Of a stretch of DNA of 64,000 nt, positions 53,873 through 62,570 are shown one piece after another (positions within the stretch are counted from its first letter, which is position 1; every line of letters begins with the position of its first letter). This DNA comes from Myxococcales bacterium (GTDB lineage Bacteria; Myxococcota_A; Polyangia; Polyangiales; Polyangiaceae), in contig CAHJWM010000030.1 in NCBI GenBank assembly GCA_903642325.1, forward strand, positions 1 to 64,000, in the 5' to 3' direction. Position numbers and translations under genes: made by a program. The notes below the pieces were generated by a model. It was not told the DNA's origin, searched no databases, and worked only from the letters and a program-made list of their open reading frames with translations.

Positions 53873-54283
53873 TCAGGCTGTCGCGGCTTTCGCTCGAGAC
53901 CCGCGCCGCGGGAACGTCCGGCGATTAGCGTAGGTGCTGCCCGCAGCTCGGTCCTTCGTTTCGCCCACGCGCGGGACCCTGCCTCTTGGATCTCGCGCAG
54001 CATCTTGCGCGAGCCGGCGTCGAGCTTCTTGGCATCCGTGATCCAGTAGGAGCCCCAGGCGCCCGATCTGAACGATGATCGGTAGGAGAGCGATGCCTTT
54101 CTCCGTCAGGCTGTCGATCGCCTTTTGCTTGTGCGACGGATCGTCGGCCCTGCTGAGCACGCCGTTCTCGACCAAGCGCGCCAGCCGGTCCGCGAGGATG
54201 TTCGAGGAGATGTGCTCGTCGGACTGCAAGAGCTCGCAGAAGTGCCGCTTGCCTCCGAACATCAGGTCGCGCAGGACGAGCAA
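53873..54283 (-). pseudogene. HxlR-family regulator remnant
   Basis: Residues 1-75 read as an HxlR winged-helix core (LLVLRDLMFGGKRHFCELLQ, ISSNILADRLARLVENGVL). The family's N-terminal helix with its Cys is missing: the frame upstream reads GGTWT, but meets a stop 13 codons earlier. After QIG the frame departs from the family; the expected continuation (AWGSYWITDAKKLDAGSRKM, then LREIQEAGSRAWAKRR) is present one frame away. A one-base gain in the GGG run at 54062-54064 explains this. The only usable start is TTG at 54283. I regard it as a decaying gene, unless both changes are sequence errors. Confidence 0.7.
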
Positions 54284-54614
54284 GGTCCACGTGCCTCCGA
54301 AATCACGGCCGCTACGATGAAACCCCGATCATCCGGAAGCGGTCTGAGGCGAAGAGAAGACCCGAGGCGGGGCCTCGACCATCGCCCATGGGTCGGCTCG
54401 GTACCGATTGCATCTACCTCAATGGCGCCTGTTCGCCTGCCCTAGGTATCGCGGTGACCGCTCGTATGGCGCTCAACGTTTGCGGGCCGCGTCGTGCCTC
54501 GCTGAGCGGCAAAAATAGGCGCTTAACGTCGGCAACCAAGCCGTCTAAGTAAGCTGCTGGATAGCGGCAGATGGATTGAGTGTGGTCTGGCATGAGTCTG
54601 GCTAGAGGGCGGCG
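54284..54614. other. Intergenic region
   Basis: About 330 bp between divergent HxlR remnant and DUF6321 gene. It probably includes decayed HxlR 5' sequence. No other feature was seen. Confidence 0.4.
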
Positions 54615-55040
54615 ATGACAAAAAAGTCGAGCAAGAAATCGGGCTCTTCGCTGCGCGCTGGGCGCGCGTCGAAAGCTCGCGTGGGGCGAACTGCGCCACG
54701 CAAAGATCCCAAGGGCGGCCTGACCAACGCGGGCCGCCGTTACTTCGCCGAGAAGGAAGGCTCGCACCTGAAACCCGGCGTGAAGGGTGCGGCGGATACG
54801 CCCGAGAAGCTCAAGCGCAAGGGCTCATTCTTGCGCCGGCACTTCGCCAAGCCACGGGGCCCGATGCTCGACGCCCGCGGCAACCCAACCCGCCTCGCCC
54901 TATCGGCGCACGCTTGGGGCGAGCCTGTTCCAAAGACAGCGGCGGCGGCGGCCCGTTTGGCCGCAAAGGGCGCGCGCTTGTTGGAGCGTTACGCGAAGGC
55001 AAAGTCAACTGCATCAAGCCGAGGTCTGCGTGGCCGCTAA
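54615..55040 (+). CDS. DUF6321-like small basic protein
   Basis: 141 residues. After a Lys/Ser/Arg-rich start (1-35) comes GGLTNAGRRYFAEKEGSHL, KPGVKGAADTPEKLKRKGSF and GNPTRLALSAHAWGEPVP, which match the conserved core of DUF6321 proteins. The composition suggests nucleic-acid binding, but no role is known. Its 3' end overlaps the next small basic gene by 11 bp. Confidence 0.75.
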   Translation: MTKKSSKKSGSSLRAGRASKARVGRTAPRKDPKGGLTNAGRRYFAEKEGSHLKPGVKGAADTPEKLKRKGSFLRRHFAKPRGPMLDARGNPTRLALSAHAWGEPVPKTAAAAARLAAKGARLLERYAKAKSTASSRGLRGR

Positions 55041-55209
55041 AAAGAAAAACTCGCTCGTCAACAACATCAATAAACGCAAGAAAGCCGGCAAGAGCCGGCC
55101 GAAGTCGCGCTCGACCGTGTCCAGCGCGGCTTATTCGAAAATGGAGCAGGGTTGGCCCAAAAAAGCCAGCAAGCGTCCCACCAAGCGCGCCAAGAAAAAA
55201 TCGGCGTGA
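55030..55209 (+). CDS. 59-residue basic protein
   Basis: Short Lys/Arg/Ser-rich protein with NSLVNNINKRKKAGKSRP, then STVSSAAYSKMEQGWP and a KKASKRPTKRAKKK tail. This SLV..IN.RKKAG.S and AY..ME.GWP pattern is shared with small uncharacterised proteins I recall from other bacteria. The GTG at 55030, with GAGG upstream, overlaps the end of the DUF6321 gene, suggesting translational coupling. It is too short for a confident family call. Confidence 0.55.
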   Translation: MAAKKKNSLVNNINKRKKAGKSRPKSRSTVSSAAYSKMEQGWPKKASKRPTKRAKKKSA

Positions 55210-55345
55210 AGCGTTTGGCGCGCTCACTCACGAGTGGGCTTCGGATGGATGGGCGCGTAGTGAAGCACGCTCACGCGCGGCCGCGGTTCGCGAGCTGCTC
55301 GCGGGCGGTCGATTCCACATTCGAACATCGCGTGGCGAGGCCATT

Positions 55346-55407
55346 GTAACCTCAGCAAGCGCCTGAGCGGGGGTGAGGTCGTAGTAACCTCAGCAAGTGC
55401 CTGAGCG
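55346..55407. repeat. 24-bp direct repeat
   Basis: Two copies (55346-55369 and 55384-55407) beginning GTAACCTCAGCAAG differ at one base and are 38 bp apart. The second contains the GTG at 55397 of the following gene. It may mark a small duplication at the start of the decayed toxin locus. Confidence 0.6.
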
Positions 55408-55891
55408 AGCCCGCGAAACGCCGAGCAAGAACCGGATGACATTCGCCCTCATCGACGTTGCGGAGCGCATGCTTCGCCAGCGGCTCCGGCGGGAATGCCC
55501 CGAGATTCCTGAACAGGAGTGGGAAGAACGGATTGGTGCCTGGTACGCCGGTCGTCCAGGCGCTGGGCTGGGTGACGGGTGGGGATCCCCGCGGCGTGGC
55601 CTCGCCGCTAAATGCGTTCGAACGTTCGCTCAAACGCATCTTCCTCGAACTCGGCAATGCCAACGTGCCGTGTGCACTGATCGGGGGCCTGGCCGTTTCT
55701 GCGCGCGCGGAACCGCACCACTCGTGCCGAGGAATCGCCACTTCTGCCGAGGGCGACGATGCCGCCAAGCAACGCGTGTCTTACCTTCAGAACGGCGGCT
55801 ACGTGATGCGGATGCTGCTCGAGTAAGAGACGACGGTTTGCATCACAACGGTACGCCTCACTCGCGACAGCGAACGGTCGGTGTACATTGA
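55397..55891 (+). pseudogene. Remnant of small partner gene of a nucleotidyltransferase toxin
   Basis: The first ~60 codons (from GTG 55397 or ATG 55436) read FALIDVAERMLRQRLRREC, then EEWEERIGAWYAGRPGAGLGD-like residues, as in small helical proteins encoded before AbiEii-like nucleotidyltransferases. Beyond about 55590 the frame overlaps the toxin remnant in another frame and is not family-like, so the natural stop has been lost or shifted. It may have been the antitoxin of the pair. The pairing is recalled from the family context, not proven. Confidence 0.45.
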
Positions 55892-56196
55892 TCTGCTCTT
55901 TGCTTCCTCGGGCATCGAGCCAGAAGTCGTCGCGGTAGCCGAAGAGCTTGCCGCCTTCCCTACGTGACAGTGCGCTCGCCACTCGCGCACACTTCATTGC
56001 AATGGAGGTGTTGGCTCGAGACGACCGCCATCGCCCCCAAGACTTCGACGATCTCCGCGCGTCATTGGCAGACGCCTCCGATGAAGAGCGGAACAGAGCT
56101 CGTGAAGCCGTAGCCCTCATCGAGGCCCGCGGCTACAATCGAGGCAGCAGCGTTGCCGACGACCTCATTCGGGCGATGATCGACACGGCTCACTGA
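55572..56196 (+). pseudogene. AbiEii-like nucleotidyltransferase toxin, decayed
   Basis: The frame from GTG 55572 reads NAFERSLKRIFLELG and ALIGGLAVSARAEP, the start of an AbiEii/AbiGii-type nucleotidyltransferase. The following DxD catalytic region is scrambled. There is an in-frame TAA at 55824-55826, after which the same frame continues with VDLL-like IDLLFASSGIEPE to a TGA at 55965. The rest is found in two other frames: YVTVRSPLAH, then HFIAMEVLARDDRHRPQDFDDL to 56196. So it has one stop and at least two frameshifts, and is surely inactive. Confidence 0.75.
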
Positions 56197-57159
56197 CATA
56201 CTGGGCATGCCACGGACGCGCGATCGATGCAGATTGCAGACGTCGACCGAGACGCCGATCTACGCTTTGCTGAGAGCACTCGCCTTGGGCGCTGCGACGC
56301 AGACGAATCGCGTTTGCTTCATGGGAGCGGCCGGGGGCGCTGCTCAGCGCGGCTCCTGCCGGCTCTCGAACGGCTTCTGGTGTCCCGCGCCTGCAATGAC
56401 TTAGTTAAGCGGCGTCGCTCGGTTCTTATGCCCGAGGCCTGAATCTCAACGCAAACGCGCACTGCTTCCTCGCCGAACCAAACCGGATCGACTTCACCAT
56501 CACCTTTTACTTTCGTCTCTCGTAACGATCATTGATGTACCGTTAGGTGACGATTGCCTAGGCCCGTTAAGTTACTGCGCATAGGGACCGGCCGGGGCGC
56601 CGAAAGCGCACACGCGCAGAAAGACAGGCCTTGGACTTACCTAGGCACCCGTCCATAGCGGTTAAGCAATACAAGTGCCGCGCAGTTGCGAGTCAAAAAT
56701 CTCGTACGCACTCGCTAACTTGGCGATTTAGGCGAACAGGCAGCCAAGTTACACGCTCGTTTGGTCGGCCCCCGCTTGCGTCATCCAAGTCGCGCAGGTC
56801 CCAGTTCGCCCTCCGTGAAAATTCTCGAGCACACTCGAAGAACGGCGCAGGCCTCTTGAAGGGCCGACTCGGCTTGCGGACACCGGCAGATAAGTGCTAA
56901 TCAACCGGTTGATTACCGGGAAGAGCGCGGGTTGACGCGGGTGTTGATCGCGACTGCAGGACGCAATATGTACGCCATTGGAAGCGACCGACCAGCGGGT
57001 CCCGGGCGCATTGGAACGCGGCACGGGCAACCGCAGCATTGAACGATTTGTGGCTTAAGCCCGCAGCAGAGGTCACAGTCAGTGAGAGAGAGTCTCGTTG
57101 CAACTCAGAGCCGACGACTCAGCGGCATTTTGCCTGATCGAACCAAGGAAAATTATTTC
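56197..57159. other. Long non-coding stretch upstream of lipoprotein-porin pair
   Basis: About 960 bp without a supported gene. It contains a perfect 18-bp palindrome at 56898-56915. An open frame from 57082 joins the lipoprotein gene, but its first 26 codons are not signal-like. Confidence 0.5.
56898..56915. promoter_or_regulatory. 18-bp perfect palindrome, probable operator
   Basis: TAATCAACCGGTTGATTA is perfectly self-complementary. Its 12-bp core equals that of the operator at 50346-50361. A possible promoter lies at 56874-56879 (TTGCGG) and 56896-56901 (GCTAAT), again overlapping the palindrome at its -10. It is ~245 bp upstream of the lipoprotein ATG. Confidence 0.55.
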
Positions 57160-58287
57160 ATGAAGTCTCTTATGCGCATCTCGGTCGGCACACTCGGTGT
57201 AGCCATGTTCGCTTGTTCCTCGTCGGCCACTCCCCCCCCCACAGATGGCACGTCAGCCGTCGGTGGCGGCGCACCGGTTGCGGGCGGGCCCTCTGGAGGA
57301 AGCGACGGCACGGTGACCATCGGGGGCGCGGGAGACACGCCGACCGCCGGCGCAGGCACCGCCGAGGGCGGTGGAGGCGGAAGCGATGTCGCGTCCATGG
57401 GCGGTGCTGGTGGTGCGACGGCGACGGGCGGAGCGCCAAGTGGTGGAAGTGTGGGTGCTGGCGGGGCCACCGGTGGCTCTGGCGGCCGCGCGGCCGGTGG
57501 CTCCGCGGGTACGACGGGTGCGGCGGGTTCAGCGGGGGCAGGTGCCGGGACTCTCGATCCAACCACGTTCACTGGAGGCTGGGACGGAGCGCTGGTTGAG
57601 TACGGCTGCGGCAACAGCGGTAGCAGCTATGACTGCTCTCAGCCCGCCGCCGCCGGCTGCAAGCAATACGACCAAAAGAGCAACCCGGTCGTTAGTACGA
57701 TACCCCCATCGAATGGCGCTCCCACGACCTGGACCATGGGGGGAAACCCCGGCACCAACTACAACGTCACCGTACACGTGCGCGGCGTCGTTGAGGTGAT
57801 TTCCTATGTCGGCGGCACGAGGGCTGCTGGCAATACGTCTATCCTAACCACGCCTCGGAATCTTTTTCAGGTCGGCGGCGTGCCTCAAGACGTCAACGGA
57901 CCGAGCTTCGACTACAACACCTACGAGGTCCACGTTACACCCGCAGTCACTGGCGAAGCGAACGTTTACTATCTGAACTCGGTCACCGTTGCGCAGAATC
58001 CGCACGCGTCCAACACCCCCACTGTTCATCTCACATTCGACGTCGACTATTCGGCGACCATCAAGGTCCCGGGCGGCGGCAAGGTGACGCTTAAGGTCAC
58101 TGATACGAACTGCCGGCAGGTGCAAAATTGCGGTGATACGACCGGAAACACATGTGCCAAGCCTCGGGTGGTCAATATCGCGGGTTCAACCCCGGCCGCC
58201 CCAACCTTCTCACAGCCCTTGGTCAGCGGCGGTTATTACGGCCAGTGGGTATTCTTTGACGTTACCAACGTGACGGTAGCGCAGTGA
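57160..58287 (+). CDS. Gly-rich lipoprotein with C-terminal beta domain
   Basis: 375 residues from the ATG at 57160, preceded by AAGGA. The lipoprotein signal ends MFAC (Cys around 19), followed by a Gly/Ala-rich linker to ~150. The C-terminal domain (about 155-375) is beta-rich with paired Cys (EYGCGNSGSSYDC, DTNCRQVQNC) and the segments TTWTMGGNPGTNYNVTVHVR and YYGQWVFFDVTNVTV. It may be a carbohydrate-binding-like sandwich. Family unknown. Its stop overlaps the GTG start of the porin gene, so both act together. Confidence 0.7.
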   Translation: MKSLMRISVGTLGVAMFACSSSATPPPTDGTSAVGGGAPVAGGPSGGSDGTVTIGGAGDTPTAGAGTAEGGGGGSDVASMGGAGGATATGGAPSGGSVGAGGATGGSGGRAAGGSAGTTGAAGSAGAGAGTLDPTTFTGGWDGALVEYGCGNSGSSYDCSQPAAAGCKQYDQKSNPVVSTIPPSNGAPTTWTMGGNPGTNYNVTVHVRGVVEVISYVGGTRAAGNTSILTTPRNLFQVGGVPQDVNGPSFDYNTYEVHVTPAVTGEANVYYLNSVTVAQNPHASNTPTVHLTFDVDYSATIKVPGGGKVTLKVTDTNCRQVQNCGDTTGNTCAKPRVVNIAGSTPAAPTFSQPLVSGGYYGQWVFFDVTNVTVAQ

Positions 58288-59576
58288 ACAGAAAGACTCT
58301 TGCCGCCGGCCTCAGCATTCTTACACTCATCGGTTTAGGCCGGAAGGCACACGCAGAAGTTCCACTTCTCGAAGAAAAGGACGGCGGTTGGGAAATCTAT
58401 ACTACCGGCCGCGTGGGCGGCTTTGTAGAGTTCTTGGATGGGGATGCCATACCAACCAGCGCGCATGCCGGCCACACGCTTGCGACCACTGGCGCCGGCA
58501 TCCCGGTCGTAGGTAACCCAGACCCAAATCAGCAACCGTTCCCGAACACCGCCGGGCATGTGACGTCCTCGCGTGTGCGAAGCGGCTTCTTAGGCAACAT
58601 TTTAAGCCTAGGGGTCCGTCATGCACTCACAGATAAAACCAAGGTCAGCGGACAGGTCTCCATTTGGTCGACCACTGAGACGGACTCTCAACAAACCTAC
58701 TTCAGGAATCAGGCCGACGTGCGTGAGGGCTACCTAAAGGTCGAGGGGCCCGGGGGGGCTCTGTTGGTAGGTCGCGCGCTTTCCATCTTCGGGCGTGGCG
58801 CTACTGAAACTGACTTTTTGTACGGCCATGGGTACGCAGTGGGTGCACCGAGCGGCTTTTCGGACTTTGGGCCATCGGGTGGCCACATCGGGTTCGGTGT
58901 GCTCGCGAACGTCTTCGCGGCGGGCGTCGCTTACGCAACGCCCTCCTTCAGCGGACTCCAGCTCACGGTTGGCTACTACGACCCCGCGAGAACCAATGGC
59001 ATTATCTATCAGCGCAGCAAGTTGGGCCGCCCCGAAGCATCCCTGACGTATGACGCCGCGTTCGGGTCGGGCAACAAGCTACACTTGTTCACGGAGGGTG
59101 CCTTTCAGAAGCTCTACGACACCGCGAGCGATAATAGCAAGTCCATTTACGGCGCCACGGCGGGGGCTCGCCTCGAAGTCGGGCCCTTTCACGCTGGAGT
59201 TGCCGGTTATTCAGGCAAGGGACTCGGCGTTAATTATTTCCTGAACCAGAGCGACAGCATCATCAATCAGGCCACCCAAAACTTCCGGCCGTTTGACGGC
59301 ATCTATGTGCAGACGCAGTTATCGGTGAGAAAGTTCGACTTCAACGCCGGCTGGGGCATCACTCGAGCTCATCAGATGACTGACGACCTTGACCCGCAAT
59401 ATGGCAATCAGCCAGATTACCTCAAGTCTCAAATGGGTATCTCCGGTGTGGTCGTCTATCACTTCTCAAAGTTTTTACATGGCGCTCTGGACTATTTCCG
59501 AGCCGACACGCGCTGGTGGCTCGGAGAGAAGCAGGTTATCAATTCGTTCAATGCTGGTATGAATCTAACCTGGTGA
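58284..59576 (+). CDS. Outer-membrane porin-like beta-barrel
   Basis: 430 residues: signal peptide cleaved after KAHA (about 24), then alternating hydrophobic/aromatic strands typical of Gram-negative trimeric porins (GGWEIYTTGRVGGFVEF, GPGGALLVGRALSIFGR, GLQLTVGYYDP, KFDFNAGWGITRAHQM). The protein ends NAGMNLTW, with a C-terminal aromatic residue like the beta-signal recognised by BamA. The GTG start overlaps the upstream lipoprotein stop (GTGA), indicating translational coupling. Confidence 0.82.
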   Translation: MNRKTLAAGLSILTLIGLGRKAHAEVPLLEEKDGGWEIYTTGRVGGFVEFLDGDAIPTSAHAGHTLATTGAGIPVVGNPDPNQQPFPNTAGHVTSSRVRSGFLGNILSLGVRHALTDKTKVSGQVSIWSTTETDSQQTYFRNQADVREGYLKVEGPGGALLVGRALSIFGRGATETDFLYGHGYAVGAPSGFSDFGPSGGHIGFGVLANVFAAGVAYATPSFSGLQLTVGYYDPARTNGIIYQRSKLGRPEASLTYDAAFGSGNKLHLFTEGAFQKLYDTASDNSKSIYGATAGARLEVGPFHAGVAGYSGKGLGVNYFLNQSDSIINQATQNFRPFDGIYVQTQLSVRKFDFNAGWGITRAHQMTDDLDPQYGNQPDYLKSQMGISGVVVYHFSKFLHGALDYFRADTRWWLGEKQVINSFNAGMNLTW

Positions 59577-59799
59577 TTGCGGTCGAGAGCTATTGTAATC
59601 GTAGTGTGTGTGGCTCGCGACGCATTGTCCGTCACGGCGCGGGGGAAGTTCGGTACCCTCGCAGGCGTCGACTTTTCGGCGTTGGTCAGCGAGATCCGTC
59701 ACCAGCGAGACGGATCGTAGGAGCGAGTGCCCGCTGCGCACCGGCGACAGCGGTCGCGAAAGATCCCGCTGTGGCGGTAACGTACGCGATACACTCGTG

Positions 59800-60129
59800 T
59801 CACTTTCCGGAGGCGTTCCCCCCTGGACTGGCGCCGGAGCCCACACCGCCAACTCCCGGCCGGAAACTGCTTCCGCTACTGGCCGGCGGCGCATCCGTAC
59901 CGGTGCCCCGAGTCGACCCGTTGTCGGGCGCATTCACGTTCACGGGGGGGGGCGTACTGGTGGTCGGAGGTGCGTTCGCGTCATCGCCGAAGCCGGGGCC
60001 GGTGGTGGCGTTCGTGTTGGACGCGGGAGCCCCGCTGACGTCGTTCGCAGGCGGGGTGGCGGAGCTTGCGCAGGCGATACCCGCCAAACTCGCAAACACG
60101 ATGAACGCGATGGCTGAATGACGATTCAT
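59800..60129 (-). CDS. Small Gly/Pro-rich lipoprotein
   Basis: 109 residues: lipoprotein signal ending GIAC (Cys around 20), then a low-complexity Ala/Pro/Thr/Gly-rich sequence with no domain. AAGGAG five bases before the ATG at 60129 makes the start convincing; a longer frame to 60243 is unlikely. It may be a surface spacer or a processed lipoprotein; no function is evident. Confidence 0.6.
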   Translation of the reverse strand: MNRHSAIAFIVFASLAGIACASSATPPANDVSGAPASNTNATTGPGFGDDANAPPTTSTPPPVNVNAPDNGSTRGTGTDAPPASSGSSFRPGVGGVGSGASPGGNASGK

Positions 60130-60733
60130 GGATTCTCCTTCGTGGTCTACCATTGAAATGCAGAGCATGCCGTGCACGGTTCGTGCCGTCAGTTGCAGCT
60201 CTGAGACGCCCGCACGCCAAGGTTCTGCAGTGTGCAAGCTCACACGTCGGAGAAGCTGCTTCAGGCTCTGACTATCCGACGTATTGGCCGGCCAAGCTTG
60301 CGGTGGCGTGTGACGGATAGCGCGGCCTTCTCCGAAACTTGAACCGATTCCAGCTCGTTATGGCTAGCTCACCCGATTGAGCGAGTTGAAGTTGACGATA
60401 ACCGGCCTGACCAGGTGTGTGTTTCATCTTGATCCAGTTTCGCGCTGGAGGGGCACGTCACGCGCAGCCGTATCTCGGTTTTCCGCGTAGCTGATCGGTT
60501 CGCTCCGGTCAGCGCTGCGCTCGACGACTCGCCGGATCAAGGCGTTTCGGCACGGGACGCCGAAGGCTGTGCCGCGTTGAGACGAGCTGGGTGACCATCA
60601 AACAACCTTGTAATTGGATTGGATGATGTTCACTCGGTGCAGCCAGGAATGCTCAGCCTTCGGCGGCACGACCGGCCGCTCGAGCGCGCGAGCTGCGCTC
60701 TGTTGGCGACGGCTAGCTGTGCGGGGCGGCCCG
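60130..60733. other. Intergenic region
   Basis: About 600 bp between two minus-strand genes. No gene, repeat or clear regulatory element was recognised. Confidence 0.45.
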
Positions 60734-62098
60734 TTAAGCGCGGCCCGAGGCTGAGCGGCGCCGTCGGTGCAGGAGCAATGCTGCGAGCGTTGCGCCCGTC
60801 AGATAGCTCGCTAGGCCGCTCCGCGGTCGACTGGCACTGAGCGCGCAGCCGCTGGCGGGTGGGGTTTCGGAGGGGCTGCCGGGCGCAGAGGCTCCGGCGG
60901 CGCCGCCCGTTCCACCACTGGCGTGATTCGGGCTGCCCGCGGAACCCTGTGTGCTCGACGCGCCGGCTGCGCTCGGCATGGGTGCTTCGGAAGCCGCGTT
61001 TGTATCGGGCACGCAGACGCCCGCGCGACACGCTAGCCCGGGCGCGCCGCACAACGCCAAGTTGGTTCCATTGTCGGCCACGCCGTCGCAGTCGTCGTCG
61101 AAGTCGTTGCAAACTTCGGTGCGTGGCGGGCCAGGCACGCATTCCGTGCTGTTGCAAACGTCCGATTCCCGTGCGCACCAGCCGACCCCGCAGCGCGCGC
61201 GTGCGCCGTCGTCGACCTGCCCGTTGCAGTCGTTGTCTTTTCCGTCGCACACCTCGGCCGCGCCCGGGTACACGGTTGCGTCGCTATCGTTACAGTCGCC
61301 GTCACAGAGACCAAAGCCCCTGGGGGCGATGCAGGCGGTTTTCATGGCCTGACCCGTCACGCCGTGGCCATCACCGTCTTGGTCAGTGCAGTAAGTGGCA
61401 ATCGCGAGGCCTTCGTCGACCGCGCCATTGCAGTTGTTGTCTTTTCCATCACAGATCTCCGCCGCCCCCGGGTAAACGGCTGAGTCGTTGTCGTTACAGT
61501 CGCCCACCTTCGTCGCGTAATACTGCGGCAGGCTACACGCGATGGTGTAGCCGGAGCTCTCGGCTCCGAAGCCGTCGCCGTCGTAGTCATGATAATACTT
61601 CGACCCCGAGCAGCCGTAGGCCATGCTGAAGAAGGCTTGCCCCTCTCCATCGCCGCGCTGGGTGCGGTCGCCGTTGGCTGAATTGGCCCAGACGCTGAAG
61701 TCTGCTCCGCCGGGCTGCGCGGGCGGGGTCCAACCTACGGTGAACTTCGTGAAGCCGCCGCTGCCCGTGCGAGGGCCGTTGTGCGTGACGCCGTTCCCAG
61801 CCAGTTGAGTGCCCGTGTCCACGATGCTGAATTTTCCGACTGAGCTATCGATGAAAAAGCCCGCGACGGGGCCGTTCGTTTGCGAGATACTGATGGTCAA
61901 GGTCACCATCTGCGATGGCGCCAACGTGGTCAGGCTGGGCGTGATCGTCACCGTGGGCGTCTGTCCACCAGTGTGACATCCGGCGCAGCCTTCCGACCCC
62001 TGACCGCTGGCGTGCGCCTGGGCGTGGCTCGAAACGCAAAGGATGAACAGGAACAGCGCGCAGATAAGGGCGGCCGACCATTGCGGCTTTCGAGGCAT
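60734..62098 (-). CDS. MopE-like putative metal-binding protein with MYXO-CTERM-like tail
   Basis: About 454 residues. After a signal peptide (cleavage about SSHAQA) comes a CAGCH-containing anchor-V-like domain (about 35-150). Next are repeated MopE-type motifs: DGDGFG, DCNDNDSAVYPGAAEICDG, KDNNCNGAVDEG, DCNDSDATVYPGAAEVCDG, and KDNDCNGQVDDG. The tail has a Gly/Ser linker, one hydrophobic helix and an Arg cluster (HRRRR), as in MYXO-CTERM. The Asp/Asn motifs suggest calcium or other metal binding. ATG 62098 is preferred; upstream in-frame ATGs form a repeat (ATGCCG/ATGCCA). Confidence 0.85.
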   Translation of the reverse strand: MPRKPQWSAALICALFLFILCVSSHAQAHASGQGSEGCAGCHTGGQTPTVTITPSLTTLAPSQMVTLTISISQTNGPVAGFFIDSSVGKFSIVDTGTQLAGNGVTHNGPRTGSGGFTKFTVGWTPPAQPGGADFSVWANSANGDRTQRGDGEGQAFFSMAYGCSGSKYYHDYDGDGFGAESSGYTIACSLPQYYATKVGDCNDNDSAVYPGAAEICDGKDNNCNGAVDEGLAIATYCTDQDGDGHGVTGQAMKTACIAPRGFGLCDGDCNDSDATVYPGAAEVCDGKDNDCNGQVDDGARARCGVGWCARESDVCNSTECVPGPPRTEVCNDFDDDCDGVADNGTNLALCGAPGLACRAGVCVPDTNAASEAPMPSAAGASSTQGSAGSPNHASGGTGGAAGASAPGSPSETPPASGCALSASRPRSGLASYLTGATLAALLLHRRRRSASGRA

Positions 62099-62264
62099 CG
62101 GTGTTGTCATCGGCATTGGCATCGGCATCGCTCGCCACGCTGCGCGCGGGGACTATAGCGCGCCGTGCTGGGCGCGGCGAGGTCATCGAAGGGGCCACCG
62201 TGGTCTTCAAACTGGCGTCTATGCGAATGGTCTGTCTTGTCCCAAAGGTTTCGGCTCGGGGGCG

Positions 62265-62534
62265 CTAACTGCCCGGACAGGGCGCCCGGCGCGGTTCGCA
62301 ATCTACTAGCCGGTAGCGAGCTTTCGCTTCTTCTTGGTAGTTGCCGATGAACAGCGAACGGCAGTCCACGCTCGTGCATTGAAAGCAAATTTGACGCACA
62401 TGGGCGACGCGCACAATCGCGGCGATGAAGCGGGGCGCGCGCGGCGCCTCGCACAGCGGGCACGCTTCCGGAAAGCGATCGACGTTTGCGGCGCGTACCT
62501 GCTCACCGTCTAGAAAGCTGACCAAGAGCGCCAT
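62265..62534 (-). CDS. Small Cys-rich protein, DUF4145-like fragment
   Basis: About 89 residues with ACPLCEAP and QICFQCTSVDCRSLFIGNY, a zinc-ribbon-like pair of Cys clusters resembling the N terminus of DUF4145 proteins. These are usually about 200 residues, so this is either a short version or a truncated relic. The ATG at 62534 is chosen; one at 62549 is an alternative. Confidence 0.4.
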   Translation of the reverse strand: MALLVSFLDGEQVRAANVDRFPEACPLCEAPRAPRFIAAIVRVAHVRQICFQCTSVDCRSLFIGNYQEEAKARYRLVDCEPRRAPCPGS

Positions 62535-62570
62535 CTTGATTCGTTCCACAAATCGAGCTGCTGGGCCGAG

